Shown piece by piece: positions 6,504 to 14,741 of a stretch of 14,805 bases of DNA; position 1 is the stretch's first letter, and each line of letters starts with the position of its first letter. The stretch spans positions 1 through 14,805 of the forward strand of contig CAZIWX010000061.1 of assembly GCA_964543125.1 (NCBI GenBank), in the 5' to 3' direction. Source of the stretch: CAZIWX01 sp964543125. GTDB taxonomy: Bacteria > Fidelibacterota > UBA8477. Below the pieces are notes generated by a model. It was not told where the DNA came from. It did not search any database and saw only the letters and a list, made by a program, of their open reading frames with translations. A program made the translations under genes and the position numbers.

Positions 6504-6998
6504 CTAATCCTTCGCACTCTTTCTTCTGGAGGCTCTGGTGTTATCTGAACTTTTTTTCGGCTTTTTCACGGAAGCAGTTTTATGTGCGGCGGCTTCACCC
6601 ACTTTTTCCAGAAGAGCAGCAGCCCATTCTGCTGGTGAAGTCTGGGAACCTTTGGGTTCTTCACCTTCACGGGCAATCTTGGTAGTCTTGAGATCCTTCA
6701 TGTGACAGCGAATCATACGGTCAAGGCTCTCGGCCGCCTGAGTGTTTCCTTCGATCTGAGCCCGGACCAGTTTCACTGAGTAGATGCCGACAAGTTCAAC
6801 CTGCAGGAAATCGCTGGATTTGTTGAATTGAAAATCTGCGTGAAGTTTTTCGATGATGCTGTCAAACGTCACTTTCTCTTCCGGAGTCAGGCAGCGGTCG
6901 GCAAAGATGCCATGCTTGAGAGTCCGAAGGTTACCTTCTTCAGCTCCAACCTTGTTCTTTGCTTCTTTATGATCTGTTTGTCCCTGATTACGGTGCCA
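6504..6998 (-). pseudogene. Terminase small subunit-like phage protein, 5' end lost at junction
   Basis: About 164 codons of phage-type sequence end at TAG 6504-6506. The N-terminal part in view has GNLRTLKHGIFADRCLTPEE, the GN(x)n-KHG pattern common in small terminase or packaging-associated phage proteins. A helical middle follows, then a lysine-, serine- and arginine-rich C-terminal tail. Terminase small subunits recognise packaging sites on phage DNA. No ATG, GTG or TTG occurs in frame in the phage-derived part. The frame stays open to 7124 only by running antisense through the receptor's plug domain, so the natural start has been removed. The family call is moderate; it could be another phage protein with the same motif. 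It is listed as a pseudogene because of the missing start. Confidence 0.55.
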
Positions 6999-8918
6999 GC
7001 GATCCAGATTCTGCCGGGCGTGGTGGCGCAAAATGATTTTTCCGCGGCGCTGGTGGTGCGGGGGGGCAGTCCGGACGAAAATCTGATTCTGTTGGATGGC
7101 GTGGAGGTCTATAATCCCTACCACTTTGGAGGCGTTTTTTCCGCATTCAATACCGATGCCATCAGTAATGCCACCTTCCAGACTGGTGGCTTTCCGGTGC
7201 GTTACGGGGGCCGCTTGTCATCGGTTCTGGAGATCAGCACCAAAGAGGGGTCGCCCACCGGCGGGAAACTGGGGAAATGGTGGCCCTACCGTGATTATTT
7301 CGATCTGAGTCATGGCAATGTGAATGTGAGTTTGCTGAGTTCAAAAGCGTTTTTGGAAGGACCCCTAAAACATGGCGGTTGGGTGTTTTCGATCCGGCGG
7401 ACCTATTTTGATCAGATCGCCAATCTGCTGCATTCCGTTAAGGATACCATTCCGGCCCTGCCCTACTACTTTTACGATTACCAGTGGAAGGTTCATAGCC
7501 AATTGGATTCCAAGAATCGGTTGGATTTGAGCGGTTACCGGGGTTCGGATAATCTAACCCTCAATCTCAGCACCGGTGGCGGCAAGCGTTCTCAGCAGAA
7601 GATAGGACTTAATTGGGCGTGGGGGAATCAGACCAATAGTGCGGTACTGAAAACCGTGGTCAAGCCTCAATTATTCGCCGAGACCAGCCTGGCGCACAGT
7701 ATTTATAATTTTACCGTCAGCCTGGCGCAAACCACCATCGACACCAACGGTAATTCCAGTGAGTCGCAGATTGACATTGGGAATAAGCTGGATGACTGGA
7801 CGCTGTCCGAGCGACTGGACTGGAAGGTCAACAGTATCCATCGGGTGCAAGGTGGCTTGGAAGCTAAATACCTGAATTTCAACTTCACTTTTGACCAGGA
7901 CGGGACCCGTTTCCTGGATAATAAAAGTCACCCGGATTTGCTCAGCCTGTATGTGCAGGATACCTGGTCGGTGGGTGCTTTGCTGAATTTTCAGTTGGGT
8001 CTGCGGGCCACCAAATATTCAGAATCCAAGCGTCCGTGGACGGATTTTCGGGGTGGCTTGAAATACCGCTTCCTGGAGAATACCGCCTTCAAATTCAGCC
8101 TGGGTACTTTTACCCAGTTTATGTTTACGACGAATAGTGATGATGCGATATTGCGTATTGTGGACTTCTGGTTACCGGTCCCGGACTATCTGGATCCGGA
8201 ACGCGCCTGGCATTTTATCACCGGAATTGAACAGTGGATCGGTACCGGCAACCAACTATCCCTGGAAGTGTATTATAAACCGTATCTGAATATTCTGGAT
8301 TCCAATCCTATTCAAAACACCTATAACCAGCAAGATGATTATATCGCCGGTACCGGCCGGGCGTATGGCCTTGAAACAATCTGGAAGCGCAATGTGGGTA
8401 AAATCAGTGGCTGGCTGTCCTATACTTACAGCAAGGTGGAAAAGGAAATTGACCTGGATGGAAACGGTATTGTGGAAGCCGGTACGGGTGAGATCTATCC
8501 ACCCAAATACGACAAGCGGCATAATCTTAAGGCGGTGGTCAATTACACCTTGAATGACAAAAACCGATTCGGAATCAGTTGGACGATCAGTTCCGGTCAG
8601 CCCTACACGCCCACCGTGGGGAAAATGTACGGTGGCGAGGATAATGTGGGCTGGTATTCACCCTATCTGCCCCAGACCGATATCCAGGGTAGCCGGGATA
8701 GCGCTTTGTTTCCCTATTACAATCGGGGCGATGTGAGCTGGTCGCACAAAATCGGCTGGTTTGGTTGGGATGGAGAATTCCAGTTCCAGGTTTTGAATGT
8801 CCTGAATCATTTCAATGTCCTTTTGTATCAATGGGATCATTCGGTGCTGCCCTCGCAGGCGACCGCTACTTCCATGTTTCCCATTATGCCCACCGTGGGA
8901 GTTGCTTTCAAATTCTAA
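6999..8918 (+). pseudogene. TonB-dependent outer-membrane receptor, 5'-truncated at the phage junction
   Basis: The plug domain begins mid-way (AIQILPGVVAQNDFSAALVV), continues with RGGSPDENLILLDGVEVYNP and GGFPVRYGGRLSSVLEIST, and is followed by a beta-barrel of roughly 560 residues ending in the aromatic VGVAFKF expected for outer-membrane insertion. About 639 residues remain. The signal peptide, any carboxypeptidase-like regulatory domain, the TonB box and the start of the plug are missing. This is the SusC/receptor type that imports large or scarce substrates with TonB energy; the substrate cannot be told. The open frame extends back to 6828, but that part is antisense to the phage gene and is not receptor sequence. 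The TAA overlaps the ATG of the partner lipoprotein (TAATG). Without its N-terminus it is unlikely to function, unless the junction is an assembly artefact. Confidence 0.9.
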
Positions 8919-9850
8919 TGCGCCGGAAATTCGGACATATACGCAATTTTGGATTGGGCTTGTTGGTAATCATGGGTTTGGTGGCCTGCGAAAAAATTGT
9001 CCCGTTGAGTGAGTTCAGTTTCAATTATTCACCCCAATTAAAGATCGAGGGTGATTTCTTCCCCAAGAACCTAAATAAGTCGATTCTGCGAGTTGACCAT
9101 ACCTTTGCCATTACCGATACCATGGATCTGGAGCATGTTCACATCCAGGACGCCAAAGCCGTCTTACTGCTCGGAACCGATACCCTGAGCCGTTTCACCT
9201 GGCGGGATTCGGCTGCCGGTTATGCCTTCCTGAACCTGCCCGAGTTTGATCCGGAAATTGCTCATAACCCGGATTCAGCCCTGAAGTATTACGACACTCT
9301 CAGCTATGGTGGCTATAAACTGGATCAGGTTGATTTCAGTCTGATGGATGATGAAACCTACACCCTGGTGGTGACGGTGGCGGGCGTGGATTACACCACT
9401 CAATTTTCGCCCTACCCCGCAGTAGAATTTGAGAATCTAACAATTGATTCAGTGGCAAGCTTGCAAAGTGGCGTTGGAAATTACGAGATGACCTACACCA
9501 CCATCGCTTCAGTCCCGGACTCAGCCAAATTGATCTGGCCGGAAGATTCAGCCGCCTGGTTCTATACCGTTTATGCTGATAAACTGGATGCCGACCCACG
9601 CCAACTCCCCCAGGTATTTTATTTTCCCGGACCGGTTTTATCCTTGCTCAGCGCCGAGCCGGGTGTCTATGAACTCGTCATCGGCGCCATGAATGACACG
9701 TTCTACAAGCATTATTTTCTGAGTGATTTTCCCGCCAACCATCCCGCCCGGAATTTTTTTGATAATGGCGCCCTGGGCTATGCGGGAACCCTAAATGAGG
9801 TGTACCTCACGGTGCATTTGATTCCGGCAGCGGCGCCACTTTTTCCCTGA
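8918..9850 (+). CDS. DUF4249-like outer-membrane lipoprotein, receptor partner
   Basis: The 310-aa lipoprotein has a basic N-terminus, a hydrophobic segment and lipobox LVAC with Cys24. The mature part is beta-rich. Its start (CEKIVPLSEF, then a block of strands with KIEGDFFP) and its position straight after a TonB-dependent receptor match the DUF4249-type lipoproteins that accompany such receptors in Bacteroidota and relatives. It probably sits on the outer membrane and helps ligand capture by the receptor. ATG 8918 is chosen over an upstream in-frame ATG (8765) because it overlaps the receptor TAA and places the lipobox correctly. The coding sequence itself looks intact, but if transcription comes from the receptor promoter the upstream break would silence it. 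Family assignment is from general resemblance. Confidence 0.8.
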   Translation: MRRKFGHIRNFGLGLLVIMGLVACEKIVPLSEFSFNYSPQLKIEGDFFPKNLNKSILRVDHTFAITDTMDLEHVHIQDAKAVLLLGTDTLSRFTWRDSAAGYAFLNLPEFDPEIAHNPDSALKYYDTLSYGGYKLDQVDFSLMDDETYTLVVTVAGVDYTTQFSPYPAVEFENLTIDSVASLQSGVGNYEMTYTTIASVPDSAKLIWPEDSAAWFYTVYADKLDADPRQLPQVFYFPGPVLSLLSAEPGVYELVIGAMNDTFYKHYFLSDFPANHPARNFFDNGALGYAGTLNEVYLTVHLIPAAAPLFP

Positions 9851-10098
9851 CTCCATTACCAAGGGGGTGATACATCGTGGATAAAAACCACGCCCCTGGC
9901 TGAATTTGATCGACACCGAACGGGCTGTTTTTAAAGTCTATCGCCGCCAATTCGCCCAACTTTTGCCGGATTCGCCGGAGCCGCTCCATTCCTAATCCTC
10001 ATTGGAATTATTATTGAATCGTCTACATTTCAACCTTCCAAACAGGAAATGCGCCGACGCAAGGCCTGACTGGTTTTGACCGGCGCCTAAGGTGGAAT
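9851..10098. other. Intergenic region with possible gene remnant
   Basis: This 248-nt region has no intact gene. A 36-codon open stretch (9885-9995, plus strand, ending TAA) reads like protein (LNLIDTERAVFKVYRRQF in its middle) but has no plausible start and is closed upstream by TAA 9882-9884; it may be the tail of a decayed gene. TTGGAA (10002-10007) and TACATT (10024-10029), 16 nt apart and about 70 nt before sixA, are a weak promoter candidate. Nothing else stands out. Confidence 0.3.
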
Positions 10099-10614
10099 AT
10101 GCAAGTACTGATTATGCGCCATGGTTATGCCGAGATGAGCACCGCGGCTCTATCCGATGACAATCGCCGTTTGACCCCTGAGGGAGCGGCGCTGGCCCGC
10201 GGGGCGGGTGGGGGCTTGCGGGAAATTGTTCCTGAGTTGGACTTAATTATCACCAGTTCGTTACTGCGTGCCAGACAGACCGGTTTGGCCGTGGGCGAAG
10301 CTTATGGAATTCCACCGGCGCAAGTTTTATCTAAAATATTTTTAGCGTATAACGAAACGGTCACCTATTTCAAAGAGTTACAAATGCTGGCTGTAGAATC
10401 CGTATTATGTGTGGGCCACATGCCGGCGGTAAGCCGGTTTGTTCAGCAAGCGCTGCCGGCCCGGGCTTTTGAACGCGCTTTTTCACCCACGGCCGTGGCC
10501 ATCCTGGAATTCAACCGGAGTGTTTTACCCCGCACAGCGGTTCTGCGCGGGTATTACACTGGAGCGGACCTGGCGATGTTGGATTCGGCCAAACGCAAGG
10601 AAGGCAGCTATTAA
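10099..10614 (+). CDS. sixA: SixA-like phosphohistidine phosphatase
   Basis: Histidine phosphatase superfamily (branch 1) protein of 171 aa, the SixA size. Motifs: R7-H8-G9 with the catalytic His, SSLLRARQTG (about 53-62) with the second arginine, and VGHMPAVSRF with the second catalytic His. SixA removes phosphate from histidine residues of phosphotransfer proteins; other small members act on different phosphoesters, so the substrate here is inferred. The start ATG 10099 follows an AAGGTGG site. It is the first gene of a tight cluster whose other members are a small lipoprotein, a decayed metallophosphoesterase and a PP2C sensor. Its TAA overlaps the apparent ATT start of the next gene. Confidence 0.88.
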   Translation: MQVLIMRHGYAEMSTAALSDDNRRLTPEGAALARGAGGGLREIVPELDLIITSSLLRARQTGLAVGEAYGIPPAQVLSKIFLAYNETVTYFKELQMLAVESVLCVGHMPAVSRFVQQALPARAFERAFSPTAVAILEFNRSVLPRTAVLRGYYTGADLAMLDSAKRKEGSY

Positions 10615-10981
10615 ATTCCGCTTTCAAATAACCTTATTGGCTGCCGGGCTGCTATTCTTGACCGGTTGCGCCGCCAATTCCTACGGACATATGGTGGGCA
10701 CCGTGGGAGAGATCAGGGTAACTCAGGCATATTGGAAAGTCGCCGTGTACGACAAGCAGGGGAAGCGCCACACGGTACGAATTCCCCTGGCTCATAAAAC
10801 CCGGGCCGGATATGTCGAGGCGGACCTGAAGCGTACGGTCCATGCGGGGGTCCAGGTGGAACTGATTACCGGATCCAAACAAACGGTTAGGCGTCTGGAA
10901 CTGACCGAGAAACACCAAATCATACCCCTGAAAGCTCCTGTCAAAACGACCCAACCTAAAGAACCGGAGCAGAAACCGTGA
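10610..10981 (+). CDS. Small lipoprotein with apparent ATT start
   Basis: The 123-aa protein has a lipoprotein signal: basic KFRF, hydrophobic core and lipobox LTGC, with Cys20 counted from the ATT. The mature part is short, basic and beta-rich (GHMVGTVGEIRVTQAYWKVA), with a lysine- and proline-rich tail. I do not recognise a family. No ATG, GTG or TTG gives a proper signal peptide: the nearest upstream in-frame ATG lies inside sixA at 10439, and TTG 10637 would remove the basic region. ATT 10610 has AAGGAAGG (10597-10604) five bases upstream and overlaps the sixA TAA, so it is the best start. Its TGA overlaps the GTG of the next gene. A sequencing error is possible, although the T is also needed for the sixA stop. 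Confidence 0.75.
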   Translation: MKFRFQITLLAAGLLFLTGCAANSYGHMVGTVGEIRVTQAYWKVAVYDKQGKRHTVRIPLAHKTRAGYVEADLKRTVHAGVQVELITGSKQTVRRLELTEKHQIIPLKAPVKTTQPKEPEQKP

Positions 10982-11708
10982 GTCCGGGACTTCTGATCGC
11001 GGACATCCAGGGTAATCTGAAGGCGCTGGAAGCGGTGTTTGAGACCTGTCCGCCGGCTGAGTTCGATTTCATCCTGAATGCCGGCGATTCCCTAACCTCC
11101 GGTCCGGATCCACCTGAAGTTGTAAATTTAGTAGAAACGCCGGGCGTGACCTCTATCCGTAGGAAGGTGGATGAACGGGCGCTGGCTTTTTTCACGCCCG
11201 CAAGCCGGATCGTCCCAAAATGCCTGCTAAACGCCGGGTCTATCAATTTCCGGCCGGCCGGTTGACAGTGGAAACAGCTCAGACCGTAGAACAATGGTCC
11301 CGGGAGTAAAAACTGCGGATTAAAGATCAAACTCTTCACATGGTGCACGGTAGTCCGGGCGATTTCAGGGAAAGTTTGACGGCGGCCACACCATACGCCC
11401 GGCTTATAGAATTGGCCGCCATCAGCCAAAGTGATATCGTGATTTGCGGTCATTCTCACCCCGAATGCTTTCGGAGCCGGACGGACCAAACACGGTTTAT
11501 CAATCCCGGTTGCATCGAGCGTTCCTTTAACGGGGACCGCCGGCCCGGTTGCGTGGTATTGGAGATCAACGACGATGACTACGCTGTGAATTTATTACGG
11601 GTTGAGTACGATTGGAAAGTCACGCTGGAAAAAATGATTAACCTGGAATTCCCCCTGCCTCTCCAAAGCGCACTTAAACGGGCAGAGACGAAAAACCGGT
11701 CCTCTTAA
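10978..11708 (+). pseudogene. Decayed calcineurin-like metallophosphoesterase (YfcE/MJ0936-like)
   Basis: Two pieces of one phosphoesterase lie in different frames. The 5' part (GTG 10978 to TGA 11263-11265) has LIADIQGNLKALEAV and NAGDSLTSGPDPPEVV, the family's metal-binding blocks 1 and 2. The 3' part (frame of 11340-11708) has VHGSPGDF, ICGHSHPE and INPGCIE, the C-terminal blocks. Between them is a frameshift plus an in-frame TAA at 11307-11309. Catalytic positions are also eroded: the usual DIHGN is DIQGN, and the GN before VDERAL has become RK. A frameshift, a stop and two lost ligands argue for a pseudogene, not a sequencing slip. A remnant 3' ORF from ATG 11340 might still be translated. 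GTG overlaps the lipoprotein stop; the next gene starts 1 nt after the end. Confidence 0.8.
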
Positions 11709-11709
11709 A

Positions 11710-14619
11710 ATGAGAAGAATTTTCCAATATATAGCAGCGTCATTGGCTTTTTACAGCTTGGTTTTAAGAGGCGCCGAAGTACCGAAACGGTTCTATAGCC
11801 CGGAAACCGTCTTGATTCAATCGCAGGTGAATGACATCGTGCAGGATAGTCGCGGGTTTATTTGGGTTGGTACGATGGGAGGCATCAACATTTTTACCGG
11901 CGCCGGTATTTACACGCTAAGCTATGCGGATGGCTTGGAAAGCGAGTGGATTCGGCGCCTGGTGGAGGCCACGCCGGACACCATGTGGATCGGAACCAAT
12001 TCGGGACTGGGATACTATGCCTATAACGCACCTGATTCAGCTCATTTCTTGCCGAAGACCAAAACAGCCGAAATCCGCGGGATCGCCAAATATCAAAACC
12101 GGTTATATATCGCGACCATGTATCAGGGCTTGTTTACTCTGGCTGGTGATACACTGCAGCCGGTTGTCAATGCCAAGCTGCCGGGCGGAACCCTAATCCT
12201 GGATATCACGGTTTGGCAAGACACCCTTTGGTTGGCAACCAGTAACGGCCTGCAAAAGTGGGATGGTGAACATTTGGTGGCTACGACCCCGGAAAAATTC
12301 ATCCTCCATCTGGCGCCATCTCCGGTAGGACTATGGTGCAGCAGTTCAGAGGGTTTGTTTCTCAGACGCGCTACAGGCGTTGACTGGATCATCCGGGATC
12401 AGGTTGTTACCGATGTTGCCGTTTTAGGCGATACGGTTGCGGCTTCTCTGTACTATGAAGGGGTTGTCCGATTCGATCTCTATCATCCGCATAAACAGGA
12501 ACTGATCACCCCTGAAAACGGTTTACCGAAATCCTTTTTCAGGACAGTGTTTCTGGATCGGCAAGCCAGTTTGTGGATTGGTACCGACGGAGGGGGTCTA
12601 GTACAGATTGTTCCCTACGGCTTTCAAATTTTTACGACTATTTCCGGTTTGGCAAACGAGATGGTGAACCAGGTCAACTGGTTGGGGGATACGCTTTTGG
12701 TGGGCACCGATGGCGGGGTGTTTTATTCCACCGATGGCAAGCACTTCCAAAATTTGGCAGGCAGTGCAACAGAACGAGTGTGGTGTGTTAAGCCTTTTCC
12801 AGATCAACGGCTGTTGGTTGGGTACGATAACGGTACCGTGTTGTATTCCCTGGGTCGGGATGGCAAGCTCAGGGATGGCCGTCAATTGTGGAATTTTGCG
12901 GCCATTGACATGCTTGTTCAGGGTGATAGTGTTTGGGTAGCCACCGAGAAGGGCTTGCGGCTGTATCATTCGGACGGGCACTGGCAGGTCTTTCCTCCGG
13001 AAGATGGTTTTTCCAGCATGTTTGGTCAGGCACTAGCCGGTAACGGGCCTGGAGTATATATCGCCACCGACCGCGGGTTGAATTATTACAATAATCACCA
13101 GGTGAAAGTCTGGGAGCCGAACCGGGTGATTTGGGATGTGGCTGTTGATGAACAGGGTAAAATCTGGCTGGGCACGGATGCCGGACTGATTGTATTGAAT
13201 CCGGAGGGGAAACGGCTGGCCTGGTATAACCAGGAAGACGGTTTACCCGGTTCAACGGTCTATTCGGTAGCCGTTGCTGATTCCGGGATGCTGTGGCTGG
13301 GTACAAACCAGGGAATTGTTCGATTTGAGGATGGTAAAATCTCAACCCTTGGTTATGAAGACGGCCTGCCGGCCAACGAAATGAATAATCATGCCATCCT
13401 GGCTGACGATTCAGGCGTATGGGTTGGAAGTATTGGTGGATTGATTCATTTCCCCAGCCACATCCGGTTACCCGCGCATTATACCCCCGTTGTGCCGTAT
13501 CAATTTTGGCAGAACGAGCGGTCGGTCGGGAAGTGGGATACCAGCTTTCCCCACCTTCACCCGGTTTTGACGGTAGCTTTAGGTGCGCCCGATTTCCTGA
13601 ATCCGGCCGTTGAATTTCGATATCGGCTCATGAACCGGCCGGGTGCTTGGATTGGGTTAGGCACAAACACCCAGCTAAGTTTGTCGAGCTTGTCGCCGGG
13701 ACGCTACGATATTGGGATTCAGGCCCACGGTGTCCGGCATCAGAATTGGGGGCTGGTCTATCACCTACCGGTGTTTGTTATTCGGCCACCTTTTTACCAG
13801 CGTTGGGAATTTTTAACGGGTGTCCTGATCCTATCCATTCTGTTTTTCAGTGGTTTGACCTATACCGGGGTGCATTATAAACACGAGCGTGAAACCATGA
13901 GGCGCCAGGCCGGGGAAATCGCCCTGGCACGCGAATTTAACCAACAGTTGGTCACTACCGGTTTACCCAATACGAGCAAAGCCTGGCAAATTTCTGTTGC
14001 TTCCCAGCCCTACAATGAGTTTAGTGGTGATTTTTATTTTGCCTTCCGCGGTCGTGGCAAGCGCTTTTGTGTCATTGTCGGAGATGTAGCCGGATCGGGC
14101 CTGGAAACCAGTTATCTGAACGGTTTTTTGAAAATGTCGCTCCAATCACAGGATTGGGCCACAGCCACGATGTCCGGTTGGTTGGTTAAAATGAATCAGG
14201 CGCTGCACCGTCTGCCGCGCTCAGGATTGTATGTAGCATTAACCACCGCTGTAATAACAGAAGAGACTGGCGAAACCTTTTGTCTGTCAGCAGGGAATCC
14301 ACCACCCTTTAAGGTGGGTCTTTCCGGTCGGCCGGAAAAGGTCGAAACGCCGGTTTTACCACCGCTCGGGGTGTTTGGCGTCTGGAAACCACAATGGCGT
14401 AAAATTCATATGGAGCCGGAATCGCTCTTGGCGCTCCACTCGGATGGGCTGCGCTTAAATCTGGCGCAAGAGGAAATAGAGCCGCTGCAAATAGCGGACT
14501 TACTGGGACAAAATGCGCACCAGGCGTGGCGCACATTGCTGGGTAAGCAGTGGCTGATTGATGCGTCGGACGACCGTTTGTTGGTCACGATCAACCGGTT
14601 GAGAAAGTCCGTAAATTAA
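11710..14619 (+). CDS. Beta-propeller sensor with cytoplasmic PP2C (SpoIIE-type) serine phosphatase
   Basis: Membrane sensor-phosphatase of 969 aa. A signal or anchor sequence (1-22) is followed by at least ten two-component-regulator propeller repeats (IWVGTMGGINIF, LWIGTDGGGLV, IWLGTDAGLIVL, LWLGTNQGIVRF and others) spanning about 35-590, probably two periplasmic seven-bladed propellers. A Y_Y_Y-like beta-sandwich (about 600-690), one transmembrane helix (about 700-722) and a short linker lead to the PP2C domain (about 750-969). Metal-site motifs remain: SGDFY (772-776), GDVAGSG (791-797), SAGNPPP (860-866), HSDG (910-913) and DASDDR (951-956). The usual GDVxGHG has Ser for His, which may alter activity. 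It likely senses a periplasmic ligand and dephosphorylates an anti-sigma-factor antagonist or similar target; none is encoded here. ATG 11710 has no strong ribosome site and may depend on coupling. Confidence 0.9.
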   Translation: MRRIFQYIAASLAFYSLVLRGAEVPKRFYSPETVLIQSQVNDIVQDSRGFIWVGTMGGINIFTGAGIYTLSYADGLESEWIRRLVEATPDTMWIGTNSGLGYYAYNAPDSAHFLPKTKTAEIRGIAKYQNRLYIATMYQGLFTLAGDTLQPVVNAKLPGGTLILDITVWQDTLWLATSNGLQKWDGEHLVATTPEKFILHLAPSPVGLWCSSSEGLFLRRATGVDWIIRDQVVTDVAVLGDTVAASLYYEGVVRFDLYHPHKQELITPENGLPKSFFRTVFLDRQASLWIGTDGGGLVQIVPYGFQIFTTISGLANEMVNQVNWLGDTLLVGTDGGVFYSTDGKHFQNLAGSATERVWCVKPFPDQRLLVGYDNGTVLYSLGRDGKLRDGRQLWNFAAIDMLVQGDSVWVATEKGLRLYHSDGHWQVFPPEDGFSSMFGQALAGNGPGVYIATDRGLNYYNNHQVKVWEPNRVIWDVAVDEQGKIWLGTDAGLIVLNPEGKRLAWYNQEDGLPGSTVYSVAVADSGMLWLGTNQGIVRFEDGKISTLGYEDGLPANEMNNHAILADDSGVWVGSIGGLIHFPSHIRLPAHYTPVVPYQFWQNERSVGKWDTSFPHLHPVLTVALGAPDFLNPAVEFRYRLMNRPGAWIGLGTNTQLSLSSLSPGRYDIGIQAHGVRHQNWGLVYHLPVFVIRPPFYQRWEFLTGVLILSILFFSGLTYTGVHYKHERETMRRQAGEIALAREFNQQLVTTGLPNTSKAWQISVASQPYNEFSGDFYFAFRGRGKRFCVIVGDVAGSGLETSYLNGFLKMSLQSQDWATATMSGWLVKMNQALHRLPRSGLYVALTTAVITEETGETFCLSAGNPPPFKVGLSGRPEKVETPVLPPLGVFGVWKPQWRKIHMEPESLLALHSDGLRLNLAQEEIEPLQIADLLGQNAHQAWRTLLGKQWLIDASDDRLLVTINRLRKSVN

Positions 14620-14643
14620 TTTGTGTCTGTCAGCTTGTTAAAC

Positions 14644-14666
14644 AAACCGACTCATTAGTCAGTTTT
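14644..14666. terminator. Possible weak terminator hairpin before etfB
   Basis: AAACcGACT (14644-14652) and AGTCaGTTT (14657-14665) pair around CATT with one C-A mismatch, followed by one more T. It lies 24 nt after the sensor-phosphatase stop. The arms are AT-rich and the T-run is short, so termination would be weak. Confidence 0.3.
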
Positions 14667-14741
14667 GGCTTGTACAGAGAAAATTGCCTTTTAGCTTTCG
14701 CTGCAGGCGATGATGATTGTTAAGAAATAAGGAGATCGAGA

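Larger units (their letters stand above)
1..6998. mobile_element. Tailed-phage/prophage-like element (partial)
   Basis: A block of phage functions: minor head protein, portal, terminase large subunit, a terminase-small-like protein and a tyrosine recombinase. It is open at the left edge of the window and ends at about 6990-7003, inside a TonB-dependent receptor gene. Seen: all packaging genes are on the minus strand, while a recombinase cassette is on the plus strand between the terminase-small-like and terminase-large genes. Tail, baseplate, replication and most lysis genes are not in view, so whether the element is intact is unknown. I found no tRNA at the junction and cannot see the other end, so no att repeats can be assigned. 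A chimeric contig joining phage and host sequence is an alternative to genuine integration. Confidence 0.8.

Noticed and set aside
5924..6517. Minus-strand frame of 197 codons over the recombinase 3' end
   Set aside because: It is antisense to the catalytic HGLRH and Tyr motifs and the terminator, with no recognisable features.
6999..7124. 5' extension of the minus-strand terminase-small-like frame
   Set aside because: This part is antisense to the well-conserved receptor plug, so it is not the gene's natural N-terminus.
14670..14697. TTGTAC/TAGCTT pair as an etfB promoter
   Set aside because: Matches to the -35 and -10 consensus are too weak to call in a lineage with unknown promoter rules.
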